A DNA stretch of 12,781 nucleotides from an uncultured bacterium (GCA_946184715.1 CAMHGU010000039.1:1-12781); one strand, 5' to 3'. Shown: positions 1-8,182, counted from the first letter of the stretch. Notes: generated by a model from the sequence alone, not told the origin. A program made the numbers and translations.

Positions 1-51
1 GACCCTCAAGCCTTCGGGCGCTCGCTGCTGGCCCACTACGGCAAAAAATAA
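1..51 (+). CDS. 3' end of an unidentified gene (partial)
   Basis: The reading frame starting at base 1 is open and ends at a TAA at 49-51, giving a C-terminal peptide DPQAFGRSLLAHYGKK. The GC-rich codons match the neighbouring genes and the sequence turns AT-rich straight after the stop, so this is probably the true end of a gene that begins outside the window. Sixteen residues are too few to name a family. The gene would be convergent with the S8 protease. Confidence 0.5.
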   Translation, partial: DPQAFGRSLLAHYGKK

Positions 52-77
52 TTTTCAAAATATTTTCAAGATATTTC

Positions 78-92
78 TCGCGCGAAGCGCGA
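78..92. terminator. short GC hairpin between convergent genes, possible terminator
   Basis: TCGCGC and GCGCGA (78-83 and 87-92) form a 6-bp perfect stem with a 3-base loop, in the 106-bp spacer between the partial gene ending at 51 and the S8 gene ending at 158. It is not followed immediately by a T-run on either strand, although the sequence to its left is AT-rich, which is downstream for minus-strand transcripts. It could serve both convergent transcripts, but this is weak evidence. Confidence 0.25.
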
Positions 93-157
93 TTCTTGGA
101 GCGACCTTGCGGTATTTTTCTGTAGCGACCTTGCTGCGGGAGCTTATGGCGACCGGG

Positions 158-2491
158 TCAGAAGCGAATCAGCTCGGAGCCGCGGGCATCGGGGCTGTTG
201 AGCTGCACGGCATATACGCCTTGCTCCAAGTCAAGCTCCATAGTGTAGCTGCTACGGCCGGGAGCGAAGCTGCGGCTTGCCACCTGGCGGCCGTTGAGGT
301 CATAAACCTTGACCTCGAAGGCGCGGGCAGCCTCGCCGTCGAAGCTGATGGCGATGTCGCGCCCCGAGCGTCGGATGACGGCTCCGGCCGGCTGGTGCTT
401 GCTGATTGAGGTCACCGACGACAGCCCGAGCACGTCGAGCAAGCCGGCATAGGCATCAATCATACCCCAGCCATACTCGTTATTCTTATCGGTGGAAGGC
501 GCGTCGGCCGGCTGATGACTGGTGCGCTTCATCACCTCCTTCACCTCGGCGGGCGTAAGCTTCGGGTTGGCCTGCAGCCACAGCGCGATAGTTCCGGCCA
601 CCACCGGCGAGGCCGACGACGTGCCGCTGAAGGCGCACAGCGCGTACTCCTTGCCCTCGACGGTCTCGGTGAATACCCTGAGATTGTCGTAAACCGAAGC
701 CGGTATCTTCTCGGTGCCGTTGAGCTGGTACTCGAAGACGCTGTTGAAAGCCGACACGATGTTATTGCCCGGCGCGGTCACATCGGGTTTCACCACGCCA
801 CTGACCGACGGGCCGCACGACGATATGGAGGCCAGATGGCCCTCTCCCTCGGGCAAGGTGAGGTAGCTCGCCTCTTTACCGTCGATATTGACTACGCTAT
901 TGCGGCTGTTCATCATTCCCACGGCTATCACCCCTTCTAAGGCCGCGGGGCGCACCACGGTATAGGGATGGCGGCCTTGACCTTCCGTGCCTTCGGTACG
1001 CAGCAGATAGTCGTCGGGCATCAGCTCGAGGAGATTTTCAGTGCCGAGCACCTCGATTTCGCCGTTGCCGCTGATGTCGAGATTGCCGAAGATGGGCAGC
1101 GTGGAGTTCTCGAGAGTGTATTCGCTCAGATTGACCGATACGCCATAGTGGCGATAGCCGTTCTCCACCTTTGACCCGAAGGCTCTCACGGCGTGGGAAG
1201 CGCTGAGGCCGGCAGCCGAGGCATTGCCATCTACGATAGTGCCATCGATTTTTCCGTCATCGCCGGCAGCGGCGGCATCGGCCTTGGCGTTGAGCTCGGC
1301 GGTGGTGAAGGTGAACGGTTGAGCGCCGCCCGCCACGGTGAGGCTCACGGTGACCGATGGCGACGATGCCGGACAGCGCAGCGATATGAAAGCGTTGCTA
1401 CCGGCCATATACAGAAGCTGCTCGCTGAGCTTGCCGTCGGCGCTCTTCTTGGCGTAGTACTTGTGAGTACCCTCATTGCCGGCGCCGGCCACGATGATAT
1501 GGCCGGGTCCCGTCAGCTGCCCGAGAATCTCCTCGTAGAGGCTGGAGTCCTCACCGAAGTACTGGCCTCGACCCCAGCTGCAGTTGATGACGCAAGGGAT
1601 ACCGGCTTCATCGGCTTTCGCAAATATCGCCATAAAGGCCAGCAGCTCGCTCGAATCGGAGATGTCGAGCTTCTGAATCGCTGCCGGCAACTTACCGGCC
1701 TCCACTTGCCCGGCGATAAACTGCTTTCCGGCATCGAAGCTCTCCTGCGAGGTGCCGCCCATAGGGACTGTCATTCCGTAGATGTTCGATTCGTAGGCTA
1801 TACCGCGGTATTTGCCGCCGCGCTCGCGCCCGGCAGCGATGCCCATCACGTGGGTGCCGTGGAATTTATTCTTGGCATCGGAGGAGTACTTGGCTGCGTC
1901 AACCTCCTGCGCCGTGCTGTAGAATTTGCCCCAAGCGCCCGGCGCGCTGCTCGGCGCTGTCATATCCCAAAACCACTCTATTGCCTGCGAGCCGTCAGGG
2001 TTGCGAAACATAGGATGCGTGAAGTCGAAGCCCACATCGGGCACAGCCACAGCCACGCCCTTGCCGGTAAAGGCCTGCGAGAGGCCGGTGCCGCGATAGG
2101 CCTTATCGGCCCCGATGACCGACGCGGTGACATCGAGCTGCGGCGTGGACAGCGGGCCGGCCTCGATGCGTACCACCTCGGGCAGCTCGCTCAGAGCAGC
2201 TATCTCATCGGCAGGCACGAAAGCGAAATACACCGGGCCGAGATTGGTGACGACGGCACACGCGTGGTCGCGAAGCACGGCATCGCCCGCTGTGGTCTTC
2301 ACCATCGCCAGCACATAATGGCTATGACGCAGCGCGGCGCGCTCCGCCGCCGTCTTGGCACTGCTACGCTCGGCATAAGCCGACAGCGACTTCTGCGCCA
2401 CCCAGCTCGACATCTTGCTGTAATTCTGCGCATTAACGGCGACACCTACCGCTACGGCAGCCGCCAGCAACGTAAGTAGTATTCTTCTCAT
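158..2491 (-). CDS. secreted subtilisin-like (S8) serine protease with T9SS-type C-terminal domain
   Basis: This is a 777-residue exported endopeptidase. Residues 1-21 are a Sec signal peptide (MRR, hydrophobic core, VNA) and the predicted mature protein begins with Gln22. Residues about 23-130 look like a propeptide region. The S8 catalytic domain follows: Asp152 in PDVGFDFTHP, His211 in HGTHVMGIAAG, the oxyanion-hole Asn339 in AGAGNEG, and Ser625 in GTSSASP, so the triad is complete. About 285 residues separate Asn339 and Ser625, far more than in classical subtilisins, which points to an inserted domain around 345-510. The last 75 residues (VKVYDLNGRQV, then LEQGVYAVQL, ending RF) resemble a type A T9SS sorting domain, so the enzyme is predicted to be carried across the outer membrane and held at the surface or released. 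The first ATG is chosen because it supplies the signal peptide, and a consensus promoter lies just upstream. It is divergent from the M16 operon. Substrates are unknown. Confidence 0.93.
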   Translation of the reverse strand: MRRILLTLLAAAVAVGVAVNAQNYSKMSSWVAQKSLSAYAERSSAKTAAERAALRHSHYVLAMVKTTAGDAVLRDHACAVVTNLGPVYFAFVPADEIAALSELPEVVRIEAGPLSTPQLDVTASVIGADKAYRGTGLSQAFTGKGVAVAVPDVGFDFTHPMFRNPDGSQAIEWFWDMTAPSSAPGAWGKFYSTAQEVDAAKYSSDAKNKFHGTHVMGIAAGRERGGKYRGIAYESNIYGMTVPMGGTSQESFDAGKQFIAGQVEAGKLPAAIQKLDISDSSELLAFMAIFAKADEAGIPCVINCSWGRGQYFGEDSSLYEEILGQLTGPGHIIVAGAGNEGTHKYYAKKSADGKLSEQLLYMAGSNAFISLRCPASSPSVTVSLTVAGGAQPFTFTTAELNAKADAAAAGDDGKIDGTIVDGNASAAGLSASHAVRAFGSKVENGYRHYGVSVNLSEYTLENSTLPIFGNLDISGNGEIEVLGTENLLELMPDDYLLRTEGTEGQGRHPYTVVRPAALEGVIAVGMMNSRNSVVNIDGKEASYLTLPEGEGHLASISSCGPSVSGVVKPDVTAPGNNIVSAFNSVFEYQLNGTEKIPASVYDNLRVFTETVEGKEYALCAFSGTSSASPVVAGTIALWLQANPKLTPAEVKEVMKRTSHQPADAPSTDKNNEYGWGMIDAYAGLLDVLGLSSVTSISKHQPAGAVIRRSGRDIAISFDGEAARAFEVKVYDLNGRQVASRSFAPGRSSYTMELDLEQGVYAVQLNSPDARGSELIRF

Positions 2492-2530
2492 AGTAGATAA
2501 TGTTGGTTTCGAGATTATGTTTTAAAGCAT

Positions 2531-2562
2531 CAAAGATAGCCAACAGCGCCCGAAACTCCAAA
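2531..2562 (-). promoter_or_regulatory. Bacteroidetes-type promoter for the S8 protease
   Basis: Read on the minus strand, TTTG (plus 2559-2562) is followed after 20 bp by TATCTTTG (plus 2531-2538), an exact match to the Bacteroidetes sigma consensus TTTG / TAnnTTTG. Transcription would start near 2524, leaving a leader of about 30 nt before the ATG at 2491. Confidence 0.7.
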
Positions 2563-2571
2563 TTTCGGCGC
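2546..2571. promoter_or_regulatory. bulged inverted repeat over the -33 box of the S8 promoter, possible operator
   Basis: GCGC(C)CGAAA at 2546-2555 is the inverse of TTTCGGCGC at 2563-2571, with one unpaired C and a 7-base centre (2556-2562) that holds the -33 TTTG of the minus-strand promoter. The position suggests a repressor or activator site. It could also arise by chance in a short spacer. Confidence 0.35.
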
Positions 2572-2631
2572 GCCCTTAACCCGAAAATTGCTCGGCGCCC
2601 GAGGAATCTTAGAGCTCTTAGGCGGCTTGCT

Positions 2632-2664
2632 AAATGCAAATTCAAGCAAGCTTGATTTGCATTT
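2632..2664. promoter_or_regulatory. 15-bp bulged palindrome over the -33 box of the M16 operon promoter, possible operator
   Basis: The left arm 2632-2647 (AAATGCAAATtCAAGC) matches the inverse of the right arm 2650-2664 (GCTTGATTTGCATTT) over 15 pairs with one extra T, around a 2-base centre. The right arm contains the TTTG that serves as -33 element (2656-2659). An arm this long is unlikely by chance. With a 2-base centre and an upstream position it looks more like a binding site for a dimeric regulator than a terminator. Confidence 0.5.
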
Positions 2665-2687
2665 GGCCTCGCCTTGCACTAACTTTG
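2656..2687 (+). promoter_or_regulatory. Bacteroidetes-type promoter for the M16-to-glutaminyl-cyclase operon
   Basis: TTTG at 2656-2659, a 20-bp spacer and TAACTTTG at 2680-2687 match the Bacteroidetes consensus exactly. Transcription would start near 2694, about 30 nt before the ATG at 2726. The same -33 to -7 spacing is used by the divergent S8 promoter. No comparable promoter is seen in the short gaps between the five downstream genes, so this probably drives them all. Confidence 0.75.
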
Positions 2688-2725
2688 CACATTAATATAT
2701 ATGATAAAGATATAACCGATATCCG

Positions 2726-5638
2726 ATGAAACGTATAAGCCTCATTCTCCTGCTCGCTGTAGCATTGCTGACAGCCACGCGCGCTTCGGCCGCCTATAGC
2801 TACGATACCGTGCCGGGCGACCCGATGAAAGCCCGCATCTACACCCTCCCCAACGGCCTCAAGGTGTACCTCTCCGAAAACCACCTCACGCCCCGCATCC
2901 AGACCTATGTGGCGGTGCGTGTGGGCGGTAAGAACGACCCGGCCGAGACCACAGGCCTGTCGCACTACCTTGAGCACCTGATGTTTAAGGGTACGTCGAA
3001 GTTTGGCACTATGGACTATGCCAAGGAGCGCCCGATGCTCGACGAGATAGAGCGCCTCTACGAAGTGTATCGCCACACGACCGATTCGCTCAAGCGCAAA
3101 GCCATCTACCACATCATCGACAGCGTAAGCTACGAAGCCTCCAAGGTGGCAATCCCCAACGAATACGACAAGTTGATGTCGGCCATCGGCGCCACGGGCA
3201 CCAACGCCTACACCAGCTACGACCAGACCGTTTACGTCGATAACATCCCCGCCAATCAGGTGGAGAACTGGGCGCGCATCCAGGGCGAGCGCTTCTCGCA
3301 ACTGGTGGTGCGCGGCTTCCACACCGAGCTGGAGGCCGTGTATGAGGAGAAAAACACCTCGCTCACCCGCGACAGCCGCAAGGTGTGGGAGGCGATGTTC
3401 CGCTCGCTCTTCCCCGACCACCCCTACGGCCAGCAGACCGTCATCGGCACCCAGGACCACCTCAAGAACCCCTCCATCACCAATATCCGCCGCCACTTCG
3501 ACTACTGGTACCGGCCCAACAATATGGCCGTGTGCATGGCCGGCGACTTCGACTGCGATGAGGTAATCGCCATCATCGACCGCTACTTCGGCACCCTCGT
3601 GCCCAACCCCGATATCAAATACCTGCCCACCACGGCCGTCAATCCCATCACGAGCGTCAGCGACGTGTCGGTGCTCGGGCTGGATAGCGAATCAATCTAT
3701 ATGGGCTGGCGACTGCCCGGTGCCGCCTCGGCCGAGCGCGACCTCTTCGCCCTCACCTCGTCGATTCTCTACAACGGCAAAGCCGGCCTCATCGACCTCG
3801 ACATCAACCAGCCGCAGAAAGCCCTCGGCGCCTACGGTTTCTCCTCCACTATGGCCGACTACTCAATGATTGTGCTGGGCGGTGAGCCTAAAGAGGGGCA
3901 ATCGCTCGACGACGTAAAGGCCCTCCTCCTTGCCGAAATCGACAAGCTCCGCCGCGGCGACTTCGACGAGGCCCTGCTGCAATCGGCAATCAACAACTAC
4001 AAGTACTCCCAAACCGCCGCCCTGACCTCCAACGAGAGCCGCGCCGATGCCTTCGTCAGCGCCTTCGTCGACGGTATCGACTGGGCCAACGACGTCAACC
4101 AGATAGCCCGAATGGAGCGTGTCACCAAGGCCGACATCGTGGCCTTCGCACAGCGTAACCTCGGTGACAACTACGCCATTGTGCGTAAGCTCCAAGGCAA
4201 AGACCCCAACGAGAAGCGCATCGACAAGCCCGCCATCACCCCCATCGTGATGAACCGCGACAGCGTCAGCGCCTTCCTCAACGAGATAACCCGTGCCACG
4301 GTGAAGCCCATAGAGCCGGTATTCACCGACTTCGATAAGGAGATGACCGTAGCCGCCACCGGCCACAAGCTCCCACTGCTCTACAAGCACAACGACGTCA
4401 ACGACATCTACGCCCTCACCTTCCTCTTCGAGACCGGCTCCTATGCCGACCGCCGGCTGCCGCTCGCGCTGAGCTACCTCAACTATCTCGGCACCTCCAC
4501 CAAGACACTGGCCCAAATCAACAACCGCTTCTACAACCTTGCCGCCCACTGGAGCATCAACGCCGGCGGCGACCGCTCCTACGTGGTGCTCACCGGCTTG
4601 AAAGAGACCCTCGAGCCTTCGCTCGCCCTCCTCGAAGAACTCGTGGCCGACGCGCAGGTGAATCGTGAGGCCTACGACAACCTCGTGGCCGACATCCTCA
4701 AAGAGCGCAACGACGCCAAGGCCAACCAGCAGCAGAATTTCAACCGTCTGCTCAGCTACGCCACCTACGGCCCCGACTCGCCCGTCAAGAACCAGCTCAG
4801 CGAAGCCGAGCTTCGCGCTCTCGACCCGCAAGAGCTCATCGACCTGCTCCACGGCCTCTACTCCCTGCCCCACGAAGTGCTCTACTACGGCCCCCTCTCG
4901 CTCACCGATGCCACGGCCGCTATCGACCGTCTGCACCGCACCCCGGCCGCCTTCAAGCCGCTGCCCCCTATGAAAGAGTATAAGCCCATCGTCACCGACA
5001 AGAACGAGGTGCTCTTCGCCGACTACGACGCCAATCAGGTGCGCATCGTGGCCATCTCCAATCGCGGCGAGACCTACGACCCCACCCGCCAACCACTCGT
5101 GAACCTCTACAACGAATACTTCAGCGGCTCGATGAACTCCATCGTGTTCCAAGAGATGCGCGAAGCCCGCGCCCTGGCCTACCACGCCTCGTCGCGCTAC
5201 TCCACCCCGTCGCGCCTCGGCCCCAACCACAACTACACCTTCCGAATGGTCATCAACACCCAGAACGACAAGATGATCGACGCCCTCACCACCTTCTTCG
5301 GCATCGTCAACGCGATGCCCGAGAGCGAGAAGTCGTTCCAGCTGGCCAAAGAGGGGCTCCTCAACCAGATGCGCTCTGAGCGTGTGGTGGGTGATGATGT
5401 GCTCTGGCACTACATCGCCTGCCGCGACCGCGGCCTCAAGCAGGAGAACCGCCGCTACGTATTCGAGCAGCTCAGCAAGCTGCAGCTCCCCGATGTGGTA
5501 CGCTTCCAGCAAGAGGTAATCGCCAATCGCGCCTACCGCATCGCCGTGCTTGGCAACCCCGCCACGCTCGACCTCGACGGCCTCAAGCGATTCGGCTCCG
5601 TCACCCGCCTCTCGCAGGAGGACATATTCGGATACTAA
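2726..5638 (+). CDS. M16 family zinc metallopeptidase, long two-half form, exported
   Basis: This is a 970-residue protein with a Sec signal peptide (MKRISLILLLAVALL, cleavage after ASA at residue 22), so it acts in the periplasm or outer envelope. The inverted zinc motif HYLEH is at residues 80-84 and the distal zinc ligand is probably Glu208 in ELEAVYEE. Between them lie about 124 residues, roughly 48 more than in classical pitrilysins. The extra part (about 97-150) is helical-looking and rich in Glu and Lys. The text after it (IGATGTNAYTSYDQT, then FHTELEAVYEEKN) is typical of long bacterial M16 proteases. The second half, from about residue 520, has the C-terminal signature REARALAY at 812-819, as expected for an enzyme that folds into a closed chamber and degrades peptides or unfolded segments. 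It is the first gene of the operon, directly behind a consensus promoter, 18 bp before the next gene. The family call is firm and the physiological substrate is unknown. Confidence 0.95.
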   Translation: MKRISLILLLAVALLTATRASAAYSYDTVPGDPMKARIYTLPNGLKVYLSENHLTPRIQTYVAVRVGGKNDPAETTGLSHYLEHLMFKGTSKFGTMDYAKERPMLDEIERLYEVYRHTTDSLKRKAIYHIIDSVSYEASKVAIPNEYDKLMSAIGATGTNAYTSYDQTVYVDNIPANQVENWARIQGERFSQLVVRGFHTELEAVYEEKNTSLTRDSRKVWEAMFRSLFPDHPYGQQTVIGTQDHLKNPSITNIRRHFDYWYRPNNMAVCMAGDFDCDEVIAIIDRYFGTLVPNPDIKYLPTTAVNPITSVSDVSVLGLDSESIYMGWRLPGAASAERDLFALTSSILYNGKAGLIDLDINQPQKALGAYGFSSTMADYSMIVLGGEPKEGQSLDDVKALLLAEIDKLRRGDFDEALLQSAINNYKYSQTAALTSNESRADAFVSAFVDGIDWANDVNQIARMERVTKADIVAFAQRNLGDNYAIVRKLQGKDPNEKRIDKPAITPIVMNRDSVSAFLNEITRATVKPIEPVFTDFDKEMTVAATGHKLPLLYKHNDVNDIYALTFLFETGSYADRRLPLALSYLNYLGTSTKTLAQINNRFYNLAAHWSINAGGDRSYVVLTGLKETLEPSLALLEELVADAQVNREAYDNLVADILKERNDAKANQQQNFNRLLSYATYGPDSPVKNQLSEAELRALDPQELIDLLHGLYSLPHEVLYYGPLSLTDATAAIDRLHRTPAAFKPLPPMKEYKPIVTDKNEVLFADYDANQVRIVAISNRGETYDPTRQPLVNLYNEYFSGSMNSIVFQEMREARALAYHASSRYSTPSRLGPNHNYTFRMVINTQNDKMIDALTTFFGIVNAMPESEKSFQLAKEGLLNQMRSERVVGDDVLWHYIACRDRGLKQENRRYVFEQLSKLQLPDVVRFQQEVIANRAYRIAVLGNPATLDLDGLKRFGSVTRLSQEDIFGY

Positions 5639-5656
5639 TCTCATATCCTTTCGCGT

Positions 5657-7063
5657 ATGAAACTGAACAAAATAGCTGTCGTATCAATCCTTTTGGCCGC
5701 CGTGACATTGCCGCGAGCCTATGCTCAACAGGACAACGACAGCATCTACTACGCTCGGCTCGATAGCCTCTCCAATAGCTACACGAATCCCACCAGTGTG
5801 CCAACATTGACCGACAACGATACCCCGCTGCCGAGCAACGACAGCCTCTACTACGCCTATCTCGACAGCATCACCAATAGCTACTCGGCGCCGGCAGCAC
5901 AGCCACGCCCCAGCATCTTCGGCGTGCCCGTCGTGTTCAAAAAGCAGCAAAACCTCTACGACACCATCGCCGTGCCGCGGCTCGCGCTCCCCGCGCCGCC
6001 AGCCAAGAGCCTCAACGTCGATGATGCCTGGCTCACCGACGCACAGCGCAAAACGTCATTCGAGGAGTACCAGCTCAACCGATTCGTGGTGGCTCACCCC
6101 GAGCTGGTAAAGTACAACATCGACTCCCTGCCCGAGGCCCCCAAAACCTACGTCATCACCTCCAAGCCCGGGCAGCTCACCCTAAGCCTTGAGGAGATTA
6201 CAATCGACCCCGCCGAGAAGAAAGTGCCCGTCACCCCCATTGAGGTGAAAAACTGGATTCACCACTTCAACTCCGCCCTCCAGTTCTCGCAAGCGTATAT
6301 CACCGCCAATTGGTACGCCGGCGGCAACAGCAACCTCACCCTCAACGCCAATGTGCTCTGGAGCGTGAATCTCAACCCCAACAACCACAAGAACCTGATG
6401 TTCTGGAACATCATCGAGTATAAGCTCTCGATGACCTCCGCCCCGAAAGATTGGCCTCGCAAATACACCATCAGCGAGGATGTGTTCAAGCTCAGCACCA
6501 AGTTCGGCATCCGCGCCACGCGCAACAACAAGTGGTTCTACACCGCGCAATTGCAATTCCAGACCCCCTTCCTCAACAACTACTACGACGACACCTGGGA
6601 TATGTGTGCTGCCTTCCTTGCCCCGGGAGAGCTCAACCTCGGCATCGGTATGACCTACAACACCGAGAGCCACGACAAGCGCGTCAAGTTCCAATTCACC
6701 GGCGCCCCGTTCTCCTACAATCTGCGCACCAACCGCCTCCCCGACCGCATCGATTCCAAACTCAGCCTCGGCCTGCCCAATTCCGGCGACAAAACCTGGC
6801 ACCAGTTCGGTAGCAGCCTCGAGGCTAAGCTCGAATGGACCATCGTCACCCAGTTCTCCTGGAAATCACGCCTCTGGTTCTTCACCGACTACGGCAACGT
6901 GCAAGGCGACTTCGAGAACACCCTCAACTTCGCCTTCAACCGTTTCCTCTCCACCCAAATTAGCGTGCATCTGCGCTACGACAACTCCACGATGCCCGAC
7001 CCCACGTGGCGGCACTGGCAGCTCAAAGAGATTCTTAGCTTCGGCTTCAACTATAAGTTCTGA
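5657..7063 (+). CDS. DUF3078-like predicted outer-membrane beta-barrel protein
   Basis: This is a 468-residue exported protein. The signal peptide ends AYA at residue 23 and the mature chain begins with Gln24-Gln25. Residues 26-45 and 60-79 are a diverged duplication (NDSIYYARLDSLSNSYTNP against NDSLYYAYLDSITNSYSAP) in a low-complexity, Pro- and Asn-rich N-terminal region. From about residue 198 the sequence has the pattern of DUF3078: WYAGGNSNLTLNANVLWSVN, a YKLSM strand, KLSTKFGIRATRNNKWFYTAQLQFQTPF, then FLAPGELNLGIGMTYN. Alternating aromatic strands run to a C-terminal FGFNYKF, as in outer-membrane barrels that end in an aromatic residue. No function is established for the family; a membrane or assembly role is inferred. 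It lies 18 bp after the M16 gene and 6 bp before the next gene, so it is very likely cotranscribed. Confidence 0.82.
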   Translation: MKLNKIAVVSILLAAVTLPRAYAQQDNDSIYYARLDSLSNSYTNPTSVPTLTDNDTPLPSNDSLYYAYLDSITNSYSAPAAQPRPSIFGVPVVFKKQQNLYDTIAVPRLALPAPPAKSLNVDDAWLTDAQRKTSFEEYQLNRFVVAHPELVKYNIDSLPEAPKTYVITSKPGQLTLSLEEITIDPAEKKVPVTPIEVKNWIHHFNSALQFSQAYITANWYAGGNSNLTLNANVLWSVNLNPNNHKNLMFWNIIEYKLSMTSAPKDWPRKYTISEDVFKLSTKFGIRATRNNKWFYTAQLQFQTPFLNNYYDDTWDMCAAFLAPGELNLGIGMTYNTESHDKRVKFQFTGAPFSYNLRTNRLPDRIDSKLSLGLPNSGDKTWHQFGSSLEAKLEWTIVTQFSWKSRLWFFTDYGNVQGDFENTLNFAFNRFLSTQISVHLRYDNSTMPDPTWRHWQLKEILSFGFNYKF

Positions 7064-7069
7064 CCCTCT

Positions 7070-7654
7070 ATGCGCCGGCTCCTCACATCGCTACTCATAA
7101 TCGTCGCAAGCCTCGCCGCCATAGCGGCGAAGCGGCCGCCGGCCTCCTCGCGCCAGCTCAGCGGCTACGATCTCGAGGCCAAAATCGCCCAGATGGATAG
7201 CCTTGCCCTCGACCCCGTGGAGGGAGTGTGGGAGATGCCCGCCGACCGCGTCAAGCTCGTAATCGAGCGTTGCGACGATGAGCCCTGGGACTACCGAGCC
7301 GTGCTCCTCGACAGCGAAAACCGCCAGCTTCGGCCCGGAACCATAATGGGCTACCTCCAAGCCACCGCCCGCACCGACAAGTTCACCCTTTGGCTCTATA
7401 GCGAGTGGGGGCAAGGAATGCTCGCCGCCCCAGTAAGCTGCAACGCCACCCTCTCGGCCGACTTCTCGAGCATCACCTACGTCAAGCCCTCAATCAAGTG
7501 GCGCCTCAGAGTGAACTTCGCTCGATGGCTCCCCAACTTCTTCCGCGGCATCAGCATCAGCGCAGAGCCTCGCTCCGAAGCGCCTATCGAAGGCTTCCGC
7601 CGCATCGCTCCGCTGCAATCCTACGCCCCGGCCGGCAAGATTATTTACTTATGA
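7070..7654 (+). CDS. small exported protein of unknown function
   Basis: I do not recognise this 194-residue protein. It opens with MRR and a hydrophobic stretch to about residue 19 (LLTSLLIIVASLAAIA), a clear Sec signal peptide, so it is probably periplasmic. The mature part contains VEGVWEMP at 50-57 followed by alternating hydrophobic strands (VKLVIE, YRAVLLDS, PGTIMGYLQ, FTLWLYSEW). That is suggestive of a small lipocalin-like beta barrel that starts with a G-x-W turn, but this is only a fold guess. A basic aromatic stretch follows (KWRLRVNFARWLPNFFRG, 143-160) that might touch membrane or another protein, and the chain ends with IEGFRRIAP at 173-181. It begins 6 bp after the DUF3078 gene, and its stop overlaps the next start as ATGA (7651-7654), which suggests translational coupling. 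Confidence 0.75.
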   Translation: MRRLLTSLLIIVASLAAIAAKRPPASSRQLSGYDLEAKIAQMDSLALDPVEGVWEMPADRVKLVIERCDDEPWDYRAVLLDSENRQLRPGTIMGYLQATARTDKFTLWLYSEWGQGMLAAPVSCNATLSADFSSITYVKPSIKWRLRVNFARWLPNFFRGISISAEPRSEAPIEGFRRIAPLQSYAPAGKIIYL

Positions 7655-8157
7655 AACGCCTTATCCATATCGCCCTGCTCCTCGCGGCCGCCCTCAGCCT
7701 CACCGCCCGGGCCGACAATAGCAGCACCCTGCGCCGCGGCGCTCTGCAGCCCTCGACCGACGTGACCATCACAAGCCCGCGGCCTGCGGCCCCGCAGCAG
7801 CCCCTGATGACCGACTCCATTGCCATCTTCTTGCCCGACAGCCTCTCGTTCAAGAACTTCGACAAGACCGCCTCAAGCTCCCAAGAGAGCTTCTTCATCA
7901 CCAACGGCACCCCGTGGCACCTCTCGCGCGTAGTCCTTGGCATACGTTACCTCCGCGCCGACACCGATGAGACGCTCCACGAGCGAACCGCCACTATCGA
8001 CATCGACATCCCGGCTGGCGCCACCCGCCAAGCCGTCATTAAATCGTTCGACCGCCAGCACTCCTACTATTACTACCGCTCGCAGCAGCCGCGCAAGGCC
8101 GCCACGGCATTCAAAGTGGTGTTCAAAGTGCTGCGCTACGACATTATCGCCCAATAA
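7651..8157 (+). CDS. small exported beta-sandwich-like protein of unknown function
   Basis: This is a 168-residue protein whose start is set by the ATGA overlap with the previous gene and by the signal peptide that the start supplies (MKRLIHIALLLAAALSL, cleavage after ARA at residue 21). Residues 22-60 are a Pro, Ser and Gln-rich linker. Residues about 76-165 alternate in the way of a single immunoglobulin-like sandwich: ESFFITNGTPWHLSRVVLGIRY, then a charged turn, TIDIDIPAGATRQAVIKSFD, HSYYYYRS, AFKVVFKVLRYDI. The pattern of a polar extension, a strand pair and an IPAGxTR turn resembles FxLYD-type domains, but I cannot confirm that. There are no catalytic motifs. A binding or adaptor role in the periplasm is inferred from fold and operon only. 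Confidence 0.75.
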   Translation: MKRLIHIALLLAAALSLTARADNSSTLRRGALQPSTDVTITSPRPAAPQQPLMTDSIAIFLPDSLSFKNFDKTASSSQESFFITNGTPWHLSRVVLGIRYLRADTDETLHERTATIDIDIPAGATRQAVIKSFDRQHSYYYYRSQQPRKAATAFKVVFKVLRYDIIAQ

Positions 8158-8182
8158 CAACCTCCCCTTATCCCTTTCCCTG

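Noticed and set aside
1193..2479. 428-codon plus-strand open frame across the S8 gene
   Set aside because: The opposite strand carries the complete catalytic triad and a signal peptide. This frame has an Arg, His and Ala-rich translation and no recognisable motif.
2642..3496. 284-codon minus-strand open frame over the M16 start and the divergent spacer
   Set aside because: It overlaps the M16 coding region antisense and runs through both the M16 promoter and its palindrome, so it is a shadow frame.
3863..5644. 593-codon open frame on the minus strand across the M16 gene
   Set aside because: It is antisense to a clear M16 protease. Its translation is a Val, Gly and Glu-rich string without domains, as expected from the reverse of GC-rich codons.
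7405..8182. N-terminal extensions of the 168-residue protein and of the glutaminyl cyclase
   Set aside because: Both frames stay open upstream, but the extended parts overlap the previous gene and would bury the signal peptides that begin at 7651 and 8183.
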